From contig JALVUH010000022.1 in NCBI GenBank assembly GCA_027035735.1, positions 1-12,104 on the forward strand: DNA of 12,104 bases, given 5' to 3'. Positions 1 through 7,252 of the stretch are shown here, piece by piece. The first letter of the stretch is position 1; each line of letters opens with the position of its first letter. Position numbers and translations under genes: made by a program. Below the pieces are notes generated by a model. That model made no database searches. It was given only the letters and a program-made list of their open reading frames with translations, and was not told where the DNA came from. This DNA is from Nautiliaceae bacterium (lineage in GTDB: Bacteria > Campylobacterota > Campylobacteria > Campylobacterales > Nautiliaceae).

Positions 1-1
1 A

Positions 2-77
2 TGGTGGTCGCTGCAGGGCTCGAACCTGCGACCCCCAGCTTGTAAGGCTGGTGCTCTCCCAACTGAGCTAAGCGACC
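2..77 (-). tRNA. tRNA-Val (anticodon TAC)
   Basis: A 76-base cloverleaf reads on the minus strand. The seven-pair acceptor stem is GGTCGCT with AGCGACC, the discriminator is A, and the CCA is encoded at 4-2. The anticodon arm is CCAGC / CTTACAA / GCTGG, giving anticodon TAC for valine. The T-loop carries the usual GGTTCGAGCCC pattern and the D-arm reads TTAGCTCAGTTGGGAGAGC. It is the last of three tRNA genes on this strand. The downstream terminator, if any, lies outside the window. Confidence 0.97.
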
Positions 78-123
78 AAGTTTATTTTAGGTGTCAAATG
101 TTTAAGTGAAGAAAATTATGAAG

Positions 124-199
<76 letters not shown>

Positions 200-202
200 T
201 CA

Positions 203-278
203 TGGTGACCCGTGCTGGATTCGAACCAGCGGCCCTCTGCTTAAAAGGCAGATGCTCTACCGACTGAGCTAACGGGTC
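203..278 (-). tRNA. tRNA-Lys (anticodon TTT)
   Basis: A 76-base cloverleaf reads on the minus strand with acceptor stem GACCCGT / ACGGGTC, discriminator A and encoded CCA. The anticodon arm is TCTGC / CTTTTAA / GCAGA, giving TTT for lysine. It is the first gene of the Lys-Glu-Val cluster, directly downstream of a strong promoter and a short leader hairpin. Confidence 0.97.
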
Positions 279-283
279 ATATT

Positions 284-300
284 CACAACTTTTCGTTGTG
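284..300 (-). other. hairpin in the leader of the tRNA transcript
   Basis: CACAAC and GTTGTG form a perfect 6-pair inverted repeat around a 5-base loop (GAAAA on the minus strand). It sits between the predicted transcription start near 301 and the 5' end of tRNA-Lys at 278, so it would form nearly the whole 5' leader. It has no T-tract on the minus strand, so it is not a terminator. A role in leader stability or RNase P access is only inference. Confidence 0.55.
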
Positions 301-307
301 GATTGAA

Positions 308-336
308 ATTATAATAAAAAAAGTTTAAAAAAGCAA
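308..336 (-). promoter_or_regulatory. sigma70-type promoter of the tRNA cluster
   Basis: On the minus strand, TTGCTT (331-336) and a perfect TATAAT (308-313) are separated by 17 bases. The predicted start is near 301, about 22 bases before mature tRNA-Lys. The spacing and the perfect -10 make this one of the clearest promoters in the window. It lies between the end of the upstream nine-gene operon and the tRNAs. Confidence 0.75.
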
Positions 337-353
337 GAGTTTTTATAAAAAAT

Positions 354-1145
354 TTATTTTTTTATTTCTAATGGATCAAATTTGAAAATTTTTTTATATT
401 CTTCATAGAGTTTAGGATAATGAATTTTTAAAGTTTTAGGTCTTAAAAAGAAATATTCACTACTAACTGCAAAGAATTCGGCTTTATTTGTAAAAGCATA
501 TTCATCTAAAATTTTTTCTTTGGATGCTTTTTTAAATGTTTCATTAAATATTTTTTTAAAATGTTCATAATCTTTTATAGCAAATATTGGAATTCCATCA
601 ATCATACCTTCTTCAAAATCAAGTTCGTGCGCAAATTCATGAATTATTACATTTCTTTTTTGATAATGAAAAATTTCTCTTTTTGCTTCATTCCATGCGA
701 TTACAACAGCATCACCTACGCTTTCTCCGCTTATTAAGATTTCTTTTTTTACAATTCCATGTTGATTAATATGTTCTTTTATTATTGTATGAGGATATAC
801 AAATATATATTTGAGACTAGGATAACAAAAATTTTTGTATGAAATTGTAGGCAAACATGCATAAAATGCTATAAGACATTTTATTTCATCATCTATTTGC
901 ATATATTTTGGGATAAAAGTTTTTTCAATTAAAAATCTTTTTATTTTAAATTCAATTATTTCTTTTAAATGTTGAGGTATTTTTTGGTAATAATCAAGTT
1001 TTTCAAGATATATTTTACATTTGCATGGTTTGTCTTTTAAGGATTTTAAATAAAACTTAAATTTTATATAATCAAAAATTTCATATAACAAAAATATGAA
1101 AAATATTACCCAAAGGGTAATAATAAATTTTAAGAAATTATCCAA
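354..1145 (-). CDS. membrane-anchored M90 (MtfA-type) zinc peptidase
   Basis: This 263-residue protein resembles the Mlc titration factor A (MtfA) family, peptidase family M90. The zinc-binding helix reads VIIHEFAHELD, with HExxH at 169-173. A second conserved block, AEFFAVSSEYFF (222-233), supplies a glutamate expected to be the third metal ligand. Residues 4-22 form a hydrophobic helix, which would anchor the protein in the inner membrane; E. coli MtfA is described as cytosolic. The start is TTG, 8 bases inside the end of crcB; no in-frame ATG or GTG lies between the preceding in-frame stop and this TTG, and no Shine-Dalgarno site is evident, so translation probably depends on coupling to crcB. 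A later TTG at codon 19 is a less likely start. It is the last gene of the nine-gene operon, with no terminator after it. Family assignment is firm; the substrate is unknown. Confidence 0.88.
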   Translation of the reverse strand: MDNFLKFIITLWVIFFIFLLYEIFDYIKFKFYLKSLKDKPCKCKIYLEKLDYYQKIPQHLKEIIEFKIKRFLIEKTFIPKYMQIDDEIKCLIAFYACLPTISYKNFCYPSLKYIFVYPHTIIKEHINQHGIVKKEILISGESVGDAVVIAWNEAKREIFHYQKRNVIIHEFAHELDFEEGMIDGIPIFAIKDYEHFKKIFNETFKKASKEKILDEYAFTNKAEFFAVSSEYFFLRPKTLKIHYPKLYEEYKKIFKFDPLEIKK

Positions 1146-1524
1146 AGATTGCCATTATTGATTTATATCCAGCTGCTGCTAAAATAATTGAGCCAAACAG
1201 ATTTAAGGAAATATAGATTAAACTTTCCATTAAAAGTCCGTTTTTCATTAAAAAGAAGCTTTCAACTGCAAAAGTAGAAAAAGTAGTAAAAGCTCCCATC
1301 ATTCCTGTAGTCAGCATTGATTTTAAATAAGGATTTTGAATAGCAGATACTTGTATAAGCCCTATTAAAGAGCCTAATATAAAACTTCCAATCAAATTTA
1401 CGGCTACTGTACCAAATGGTATATCATGTTTAAATGCATGATTTACCAATCCAGCTGTATATGCTCTAAGAATAGCACCTATAAATCCACCAATACCTAT
1501 TGCTAAATATGTATCAAATTTCAT
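1138..1524 (-). CDS. crcB: fluoride channel CrcB/Fluc
   Basis: This 128-residue protein is a four-helix inner-membrane channel subunit that exports fluoride, working as an antiparallel dimer. Family signatures are clear: GGFIGAILRAY (12-22), the pore asparagine in AVNLIGS (N43), and TGMMGAFTTFSTF (73-85), which contains the phenylalanines (F82, F85) that line the fluoride path in studied Fluc channels. Length is normal. The ATG overlaps the plsC stop by 4 bases (ATGA), and a strong AGGAGG at 1529-1534 lies just upstream, one of the best ribosome sites in the operon. No fluoride riboswitch is possible directly upstream because plsC occupies that sequence, so expression seems tied to the operon rather than to fluoride. 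Confidence 0.95.
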   Translation of the reverse strand: MKFDTYLAIGIGGFIGAILRAYTAGLVNHAFKHDIPFGTVAVNLIGSFILGSLIGLIQVSAIQNPYLKSMLTTGMMGAFTTFSTFAVESFFLMKNGLLMESLIYISLNLFGSIILAAAGYKSIMAIFG

Positions 1525-2219
1525 TTATCCTCCTTTTTATATTCTTTATCTAAAATTTCTTGCATTTTAATTCTTGTCTCTTCATACCAATTTGGATTAT
1601 CTTCTGGATAAAAACTTTCTAAAAAAATTACTTTTATACGCTGTTTTTGAATTAAAAATTTATCTTTAAAAGCAAATGGTAGGTTTATTATTACAAATGG
1701 TTGAATTTTAGGATTTAGTTTTTCTGCTAAAGCTTTTACTCCTTTTTTCCATGGTAGCATTTTTTTAGGATTGACTTTGTTTCTTGTACCTTCTGGGAAT
1801 ACTACTACTTTAAAACCTCTATCAATTCTATTTTTTACTTCTTTTATCATTTGAATTACTGAGCGTTTGTTTTTTCTATCAATTAAAATCATATCCGTAT
1901 TAATTAGCATATATTTAATAATAGGCATTTCTCCTAACTCTTTTTTTGCTACCCAAATTAATTTTTCATCATAAATGCTTTCCATTAATGCAATATCTAA
2001 ATTATGAGTATGATTGCCTATTAATAATTGAGCGTTTTTATCAATTTCTCCTTCTATGATTACTTCTTTTGCTATTAGATTAGTTAGAATCTTTGAAGCT
2101 TTTTTTCTATATTTGAGTTCATTTTTAGGATCAATGCCACACATTATGGAAGTAAAAATTAATACTGCTGAGCCATAAGCAATAGAGAAAAAAGATTTAA
2201 TGTAATCAATTATTTTCAT
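1521..2219 (-). CDS. plsC: 1-acyl-sn-glycerol-3-phosphate acyltransferase (PlsC)
   Basis: This 232-residue enzyme should transfer an acyl chain to lysophosphatidic acid to give phosphatidic acid, the second acylation of phospholipid synthesis, at the inner membrane. The HX4D catalytic motif is GNHTHNLD (H70, D75), and the substrate-binding motif is FPEGTRN (141-147). A hydrophobic N-terminal segment (about 10-27) probably inserts into the membrane. Length fits short bacterial PlsC proteins. The ATG lies 14 bases inside the upstream SH3 gene, and its stop overlaps crcB by 4 bases. Another lysophospholipid acyltransferase specificity cannot be excluded. Confidence 0.93.
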   Translation of the reverse strand: MKIIDYIKSFFSIAYGSAVLIFTSIMCGIDPKNELKYRKKASKILTNLIAKEVIIEGEIDKNAQLLIGNHTHNLDIALMESIYDEKLIWVAKKELGEMPIIKYMLINTDMILIDRKNKRSVIQMIKEVKNRIDRGFKVVVFPEGTRNKVNPKKMLPWKKGVKALAEKLNPKIQPFVIINLPFAFKDKFLIQKQRIKVIFLESFYPEDNPNWYEETRIKMQEILDKEYKKEDK

Positions 2220-3165
2220 TTACCCATCCTATTTTGTTGTTTATTTTTATTTTTATATAATGTCCTCTTTTATTTAGTATTTTAACAGTGGTATTTTTTT
2301 TAATTATATAAAATACTGTAGAGTTTTGTGTAGGTAAAATTTGAACTTTTGTACCTTTTTTTAAGGTAATTTCTCCTTTTGGAATAAATTGTATTAGAAT
2401 AAGAGATGCAAAAAATAAAGGAAATATTAATAACCAGACTTTTTGATATATTAAAAATATTATAAGAGATAAAGCTATAAGTATTAATAATAATAAATTT
2501 ACGGGTGTAAAAAATTTACTTTCGTTTGGATTGATATTTGTTTGTGTGCTTATAGTTTTTTCTTTAATAATTATAGGTAACTCTATTTTATCATATTGAT
2601 TTTGCTTAAGATTGTAATAATAAAAAATTAATTTTTTTTGGTTTTTAGGTAAAAGTACATAAAAAGTTGCTTCATTATTTGATAAGACTTTTAAATTTTC
2701 TTTATTGCTTAAATTAAAATCATTTATATTGCAGTTATTGCATTTTATAGTAAATGATACTATAGTTTGGTTTTTATCAAAAGTTGATGATATTGGATTT
2801 ATAATTTTTAAATTGTTAGCAAGTATTCCACAAAAATTCTCTATTTTTGGGAGAGGTTTTATTGTTATAATTTTATTTAAATATAAAGTTTTACTTTCAT
2901 TATTTGTATAAATTTGAATAGTTTTATTTTCATCATTGGCTTTAAATCTTGCGTTTAGTTGGTAAATATAAGGATTTATTTGAGTAATATTTAAATCTAT
3001 ATTTGAAGAGTTAGAGAAAAAAAGATTTGGTTTTGCAGAAATTATTTTAAACTTTAAATTCACTATTTGATTTTTAAAATAAAAAGGTTTTAAATTTTCA
3101 TATTTTATAACAAAATCTGAAGCAAATAAGAAAAGAGGAATAAAAAAAGCTAATAATATTCTCAT
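2206..3165 (-). CDS. periplasmic membrane-anchored protein with C-terminal SH3 domain
   Basis: This 319-residue protein has no function I can name. It starts with a signal peptide (about 1-16, ending LFLFAS), followed by a beta-rich region (about 17-200) that looks like two Ig-like domains and is faintly reminiscent of BatD-type proteins. Cysteines occur at 112 and in a CNNC at 142-145. Two hydrophobic helices (about 222-240 and 243-260) form a hairpin, then a bacterial SH3-like domain (about 267-319, beginning KKGTKVQILP and ending GWVNENN). A helical hairpin would place both the Ig-like part and the SH3 domain in the periplasm. Bacterial SH3 domains often bind peptidoglycan, and the gene overlaps the upstream M23 peptidase by 4 bases, so a shared role at the cell wall is plausible but inferred. 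I recall an uncharacterised periplasmic protein at this place in Campylobacter jejuni. Confidence 0.8.
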   Translation of the reverse strand: MRILLAFFIPLFLFASDFVIKYENLKPFYFKNQIVNLKFKIISAKPNLFFSNSSNIDLNITQINPYIYQLNARFKANDENKTIQIYTNNESKTLYLNKIITIKPLPKIENFCGILANNLKIINPISSTFDKNQTIVSFTIKCNNCNINDFNLSNKENLKVLSNNEATFYVLLPKNQKKLIFYYYNLKQNQYDKIELPIIIKEKTISTQTNINPNESKFFTPVNLLLLILIALSLIIFLIYQKVWLLIFPLFFASLILIQFIPKGEITLKKGTKVQILPTQNSTVFYIIKKNTTVKILNKRGHYIKIKINNKIGWVNENN

Positions 3166-4259
3166 TTTAATGCTATATTATTTTGTTTTATAAATTGTTG
3201 TATATAACTTAAAAATTCTCTTCTTTTTTTACCCCATAGGGTAATTCTTGCTGAATTTTTTATTTTTAGAGGATTTATCCATCTTCCATAATGCATTACT
3301 CCAAAATGAAGATGAGGCCCTGTTGAAAGACCAGTGTTTCCTAAATATCCTATAACTTGTCCTTGTTTTACCCATTTGCCTACATATATCCCTTTTGGCC
3401 ATCCATGAAGGTGAGCATAAAGAGTCATATATCCATCTTTATGTTTGATTTCAACAGCTCTCCCATATCCTCTAATCCAACCTTTATAAATAATTTTCCC
3501 ATCTGCTACTGCATGTATAGGGGTACCTATTTTATTTACATAATCTATTCCATCATGCATTAACCATTTATGTAAAATAGGGTGAAATCTCATTCCAAAA
3601 TATGAAGATATTCTTTTATATTTAAGAGGTGCTGGTAAAAACATACCTTTTAAACTTTTTGCATGTTCATCATAATATCTACCATCATAGGGATTTAAGA
3701 ATGCTATATAATGATAAAATCTATTTTGAATAGAAGCAAATAAAACTTTTATATCTCTAACTTTTCCAAATCTAGTTTTTTCATCATAAATTACATTAAT
3801 AATTGTATTTTTAGGAATTGCTTTGAAATTAACTTTGTCACTAAAAATGTTTATAAGTTTTCTAGTAAGTATCATAGAACCCGTTGCTTTATATACATCA
3901 TAAGATAAATAATGATTAACAGTAATAGTAGCTCTTTTTTTTATTGAATCATAAATTATAGGAACTATTTTTGTTAAAAATTTATTTTTGTTTTTTATTA
4001 TTTGTAATTGATTTTTAGCATTTAGAGGAATTAGAGCTTGTTTAAAATTGTTATTATCTCTTAGAATAAAAAAAATTGTTCCTTTTTGGATGTGTCTTAC
4101 TTCTCTTTTTAGTTTTGTGGAAAGATTATAATAAATACTAAGTGGTAGGTGATTATCTTTTAGAAATTGATAAAAAGTATAATTAGAACCCCATTTTTGT
4201 ATATCAACTTTATAAGCAAATAAGAAAAAAGGAATTAAAATTAAAAAAATTTTTTTCAT
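3162..4259 (-). CDS. M23 (LytM) peptidoglycan endopeptidase, Csd3/HdpA-like
   Basis: This 365-residue secreted peptidase should cut peptide cross-links of peptidoglycan. The N-terminus (1-15) is a signal peptide or membrane anchor. Residues about 20-205 form an N-terminal region, and the M23 domain spans about 210-335. Zinc ligands are visible as H235 and D239 (HDGID) and H318 (PHLHFGV); H283 (YAHLH) and H316 fit the catalytic histidines known in LytM. The sequence before the active site, RISSYFGMRFHPI (216-228), resembles Csd3/HdpA of Helicobacter pylori, a cell-shape enzyme with endopeptidase and carboxypeptidase activity. All metal residues are present, so an active enzyme is expected, unlike the degenerate NlpD/EnvC group. 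It overlaps purQ and the SH3 gene by 4 bases each. Confidence 0.92.
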   Translation of the reverse strand: MKKIFLILIPFFLFAYKVDIQKWGSNYTFYQFLKDNHLPLSIYYNLSTKLKREVRHIQKGTIFFILRDNNNFKQALIPLNAKNQLQIIKNKNKFLTKIVPIIYDSIKKRATITVNHYLSYDVYKATGSMILTRKLINIFSDKVNFKAIPKNTIINVIYDEKTRFGKVRDIKVLFASIQNRFYHYIAFLNPYDGRYYDEHAKSLKGMFLPAPLKYKRISSYFGMRFHPILHKWLMHDGIDYVNKIGTPIHAVADGKIIYKGWIRGYGRAVEIKHKDGYMTLYAHLHGWPKGIYVGKWVKQGQVIGYLGNTGLSTGPHLHFGVMHYGRWINPLKIKNSARITLWGKKRREFLSYIQQFIKQNNIALK

Positions 4260-4924
4260 TTAAGAAAGCCTTCTAACATCCTAATTCCATCAACTCCTCC
4301 TAATATGCTCTCCATCGCTCTTTCAGGATGAGGCATAAGTCCAAATACATTTTTTTCTTTATTGCATATTCCTGCTATAGAATCTACACTTCCATTTGGA
4401 TTTAATTCATTTCCATCTTTATCACAGTATTTAAGTAAAACTTGTTCATTATCATACATTTCTTTAAGTAGGTCTTCATCAACTTTATAATTTCCCTCAG
4501 CATGAGCAATAGGAATATTTATAATCTCACCTATATTTAAATTTTGTAAAAATTTATTATTGTTATTTATAACTTTTAAATGATGAAATTTAGAAATAAA
4601 GTGTAAATTTTCATTTCTTGTCATTGCACCAGGAAGTAAGTGAGATTCAAGCAAAATTTGAAATCCATTACAAATTCCTAAAACATATCCTCCTTTTTTT
4701 GCAAATTCTATTACATTTTGCATAACAGGAGAAAATCTTGCAATTGCACCGCTTCTTAAATAGTCTCCATAACTAAAACCACCTGGTAATACTATCAAAT
4801 CAAAACCATTTAAGTTATGTTCAGTGTGCCAGATGAATTCAGCTTTTGCTCCTATTTTTTCAAATGCCCATTTTGTATCTCTATCACAGTTTGTTCCAGG
4901 AAAAACAATAACTCCTACTTTCAT
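4256..4924 (-). CDS. purQ: phosphoribosylformylglycinamidine synthase subunit PurQ
   Basis: This 222-residue class I glutamine amidotransferase supplies ammonia from glutamine to the PurL synthase subunit in step four of purine synthesis. The nucleophile is C85 in GYVLGICNGFQIL, and the catalytic pair is H199 and E201 in MPHPERAME. Also visible are VIVFPGTNCDRD (5-16), GGFSYGD (48-54) and the HAEGNY block (141-146). Length matches the stand-alone PurQ of the three-subunit (PurL-PurQ-PurS) form. It overlaps purS by 4 bases. purL is not in this window. Confidence 0.97.
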   Translation of the reverse strand: MKVGVIVFPGTNCDRDTKWAFEKIGAKAEFIWHTEHNLNGFDLIVLPGGFSYGDYLRSGAIARFSPVMQNVIEFAKKGGYVLGICNGFQILLESHLLPGAMTRNENLHFISKFHHLKVINNNNKFLQNLNIGEIINIPIAHAEGNYKVDEDLLKEMYDNEQVLLKYCDKDGNELNPNGSVDSIAGICNKEKNVFGLMPHPERAMESILGGVDGIRMLEGFLK

Positions 4925-5163
4925 TCCTTAACCTCTATTTCATAATTTTCAATTACAGGATTTGCTAAAAGTTCATCCGCCATTTTTTTTGCTTCTTCAA
5001 TAGCTTTTTGTTTATCTGCTGTATCAATTTCAAGTAAAATCTGTTTACCAACTCTTACATCTTTTACATCTTTAAAACCAAGTGTTTCAAGTGCATGTAA
5101 AACTGCTTTTCCTTGAGGGTCAAGAACACCTTTTTTTAGATGAACGTTTACCGCTATTTTCAT
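4921..5163 (-). CDS. purS: phosphoribosylformylglycinamidine synthase subunit PurS
   Basis: This 80-residue protein is the small subunit that bridges PurQ and PurL in the three-part FGAM synthase and helps pass ammonia between them. The family pattern is clear: VHLKKGVLDPQGKAV (7-21), then ALETLGFKDVKDVRVGK, and the C-terminal ENYEIEV. It is soluble and of normal length. Its place directly before purQ, with a 4-base ATGA overlap on both sides, supports the call and suggests balanced production of the subunits. Confidence 0.96.
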   Translation of the reverse strand: MKIAVNVHLKKGVLDPQGKAVLHALETLGFKDVKDVRVGKQILLEIDTADKQKAIEEAKKMADELLANPVIENYEIEVKE

Positions 5164-5867
5164 TTTGTTTCCTTTAATCTATTTAATACTTCAGTATAAG
5201 CTTCATTAATATCGCCTAAATCAAATCTAAATAAATCTTTATCCATTTTTTTACCTGTTTTTTTATCCCAAAGTCTACAGCTATCAGGTGTAATTTCATC
5301 TGCTAAGATGATATTTCCATTTTCATCTTTTCCAAATTCTATTTTGAAGTCTACTAAAATTAAGCCTACTTTGTCAAAAAATTTAATTAAAAAATCATTT
5401 ACTTTTCTTCCATATTCTCTTAGAGTATCAAGTTCTTTTCTATTATCTACTAAATGTAAAATCATAGCATGATCATCATTAATTAAAGGGTCATTTAATT
5501 CATCATTTTTGTAATAAAATTCAACTATAGGAAAATCTAATTTTTCTCCTTCTTTAAGGCCTAATCTTTTAGATAAACTACCAGCGGCAATATTTCTTAC
5601 AACTACCTCAATAGGAATAATTTTAACTTTTTTAACTAATTGTTTAGTATCATCAATTTTTTTAATTAAATGAGTAGGAATTCCTTCTTTTTCTAAAGCT
5701 TCAAAAATTAAAGTTGTAATAGCACAATTAAGAGCGCCTTTGCCAGCTTGAGTATCTGCTTTTTCTCCATTAAATGCAGTTAATGAATCTTTAAATTCAC
5801 ATATTACTTCATTAGGGTTTTGAGTTTCATAAATTCTTTTTGCTTTTCCTTCGTATAGAAGTTTCAT
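5160..5867 (-). CDS. purC: SAICAR synthetase (PurC)
   Basis: This 235-residue enzyme joins CAIR with aspartate using ATP to give SAICAR in de novo purine synthesis. Family blocks include LYEGKAKRIY (4-13) for nucleotide binding, NGEKADTQAGKG (33-44), the EVVVRNIAAGS stretch (87-97), LVDFKIEFGK (171-180) and EITPDSCRLWD (191-201). Length is typical of the bacterial single-domain form. The ATG overlaps the ctpA stop by 4 bases and is preceded by AAGGAG (gcaaaggagaataaATG on the minus strand). No purine riboswitch or PurR-like palindrome is evident, so its control seems to follow the ctpA promoter or an unseen internal one. Confidence 0.97.
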   Translation of the reverse strand: MKLLYEGKAKRIYETQNPNEVICEFKDSLTAFNGEKADTQAGKGALNCAITTLIFEALEKEGIPTHLIKKIDDTKQLVKKVKIIPIEVVVRNIAAGSLSKRLGLKEGEKLDFPIVEFYYKNDELNDPLINDDHAMILHLVDNRKELDTLREYGRKVNDFLIKFFDKVGLILVDFKIEFGKDENGNIILADEITPDSCRLWDKKTGKKMDKDLFRFDLGDINEAYTEVLNRLKETK

Positions 5868-7126
5868 TTATTCTCCTTTGCTTCTTTAGAAATAATAAGA
5901 GCTTTTAAAATATCAGCTCCAGTTAGTAATTGTAAATCATTTTGAGGATTTAGTGCATTTTTGTTATTTTGTTTTTTTAGTTTTTCATGTTTTATTTTGG
6001 CAACTTCTGCTCTTAAATGGTTTAATAAATCAGCTTCTTTTATTTCAACCCCTTCTTCTATTTTTTTGATTTTACCCGGATGTACAATAATATCAGGAGT
6101 TATTCCTTTTGCTTGTATGCTTCTTCCACTTGGAAGATAATATCTAGCAACTGTAAGTCTAATAGCTTCATATTTATTTACAGGCAAGATTGCTTGAACG
6201 CTTCCTTTACCAAATGTTCTTTCTCCTACAATTATTGCTCTTTTATGGTCTTGTAAGCTCCCAGCGACAATTTCACTAGCACTAGCACTTCCACCATTTA
6301 CTAATACTACAATAGGTATATTTTTGTATGTTCCTGCTTCATGAGCATAATATACATAGTTTTCGCTAGGAATTCTTCCTTTTTGCGATACTAAAATTCC
6401 TTTGTCAATAAATAAATCCAAAGTTCCTACTGCTTGATTTAAAAGACCTCCTGGGTTGTTTCTTAAATCAATTATAATCCCTTCTTTGCCTTGTTTTTTA
6501 AGATTTTTTAATATCTTTTTAAGAGATGGAACTACATTTTTATCAAATGAAGTTATTCTAATATATGCAATTTTTGGGAAGCCTTTAATATTTTTTTCTT
6601 TTACTGATTGGATTTTAATAATTGCTCTTGTTATGGTTACTTTAAAAGGTTTTTCTCCTTTTCTTACAATTGTTAGAGTAATTTTTGTTCCAGGTTTTCC
6701 TCTCATTAAATTTACTGCTTCATCTAAGCTCATATCAAGAGTTGCTTTATTATTTATCATTAAAATAATATCGCCCGGTTTAAGTCCTGCTTTTGCGGCA
6801 GGTGTGCCATCTATTGGAGAGATTACTGTTAAGACTCCATTTTTCATCCCAACAACAATTCCAAGTCCTCCAAATTCACCATTTGTTTGAATTTTTAGTT
6901 CTTTATAAGCTTTTTTATCAAGGTAGCTTGAATGAGGATCTAATTGAGGCAATAAACCTTTTAGAGCTTTGTTTATAATAGTAGTGGTATTTAATTCATC
7001 TACATAATATGCTTCTATCATATTTACTACTTTTACAAACTTTTCATAGGCTGCTAATCTGCTCTGTCTTGTTTCTTTTGCAAATAAAGATAAACTAATC
7101 ATCAATAAAATCAAAAATTTTTTCAA
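5864..7126 (-). CDS. ctpA: C-terminal processing peptidase, S41 family
   Basis: This 420-residue periplasmic serine protease cleaves protein C-termini. It has a signal peptide (1-16, LILLMISLSLFA), an N-terminal helical region with the family block DPHSSYLDKKAYKEL (63-77), a PDZ domain (about 85-170, with the GGLGIVVG carboxylate-binding loop), and the S41 catalytic core. S282 in NGGSASASEI and K307 in TFGKGSVQ form the catalytic Ser-Lys pair, spaced 25 residues as in E. coli Prc; D293 matches the conserved aspartate. The start is TTG, chosen because a good AAGGAG lies 5 bases upstream and the signal peptide begins at once (KKFLILL). It heads the nine-gene operon, divergent from clpB. The substrate is not shown by the sequence; cell-wall hydrolases are common targets in the family, which fits the M23 peptidase downstream. 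Confidence 0.95.
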   Translation of the reverse strand: MKKFLILLMISLSLFAKETRQSRLAAYEKFVKVVNMIEAYYVDELNTTTIINKALKGLLPQLDPHSSYLDKKAYKELKIQTNGEFGGLGIVVGMKNGVLTVISPIDGTPAAKAGLKPGDIILMINNKATLDMSLDEAVNLMRGKPGTKITLTIVRKGEKPFKVTITRAIIKIQSVKEKNIKGFPKIAYIRITSFDKNVVPSLKKILKNLKKQGKEGIIIDLRNNPGGLLNQAVGTLDLFIDKGILVSQKGRIPSENYVYYAHEAGTYKNIPIVVLVNGGSASASEIVAGSLQDHKRAIIVGERTFGKGSVQAILPVNKYEAIRLTVARYYLPSGRSIQAKGITPDIIVHPGKIKKIEEGVEIKEADLLNHLRAEVAKIKHEKLKKQNNKNALNPQNDLQLLTGADILKALIISKEAKENK

Positions 7127-7137
7127 TTTGGCTCCTT
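7124..7137 (-). promoter_or_regulatory. ribosome binding site and TTG start of ctpA
   Basis: On the minus strand AAGGAG (7132-7137) is followed by 5 bases (CCAAA) and TTG (7124-7126). The TTG leads directly into a lysine-rich, hydrophobic signal peptide, which decides the start in favour of this codon. Confidence 0.85.
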
Positions 7138-7149
7138 GAAGTTTTTGAA

Positions 7150-7178
7150 ATTCTATTTTAATTTATATTAAAAATCAA
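7150..7178 (-). promoter_or_regulatory. probable promoter of the ctpA operon
   Basis: On the minus strand TTGATT (7173-7178) and TAGAAT (7150-7155) are separated by 17 bases. The predicted start near 7143 leaves a leader of only about 16 bases, consisting mostly of the ribosome site, with no room for a riboswitch. In this AT-rich gap other -10-like strings exist, so the assignment is moderate. Confidence 0.5.
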
Positions 7179-7222
7179 GAAATAATATAAAAAGGAGAAA
7201 ATCTATAAAAATGATTTAAATA

Positions 7223-7252
7223 ACTTGACATAAATTGACTAAAGTTGATATA
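7223..7252 (+). repeat. 10-base direct repeats over the clpB promoter
   Basis: Three consecutive 10-base units read ACTTGACATA, AATTGACTAA and AGTTGATATA, sharing A-n-TTGA-y-A/T-A. A weaker fourth unit (ATTATGATAA, 7253-7262) may follow. They span the -35 and spacer of the clpB promoter in near helical phase. They could be an operator or could partly reflect AT-rich composition. Confidence 0.4.

Noticed and set aside
341..350. TTTTATAAAA palindrome as a terminator of the nine-gene operon
   Set aside because: It is a perfect AT-only palindrome with no loop and no GC pairs, too weak for termination.
587..769. 60-residue frame on the plus strand, and similar short frames at 2705-2911, 3357-3563, 6793-6978 and 7434-7739 (minus)
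   Set aside because: All lie opposite well-supported genes, lack ribosome sites and read as biased composition.
1525..1560. Fluoride riboswitch upstream of crcB
   Set aside because: The sequence before crcB is the coding end of plsC with a 4-base overlap; no riboswitch fold is apparent.
6456..6890. 144-residue open frame on the plus strand inside ctpA
   Set aside because: It is the reverse shadow of the conserved PDZ region of ctpA, which is clearly the coding strand.
7127..7150. Purine riboswitch or PurR operator ahead of the pur genes
   Set aside because: The leader before ctpA is only about 16 bases and carries just the ribosome site; purC itself starts within the end of ctpA.
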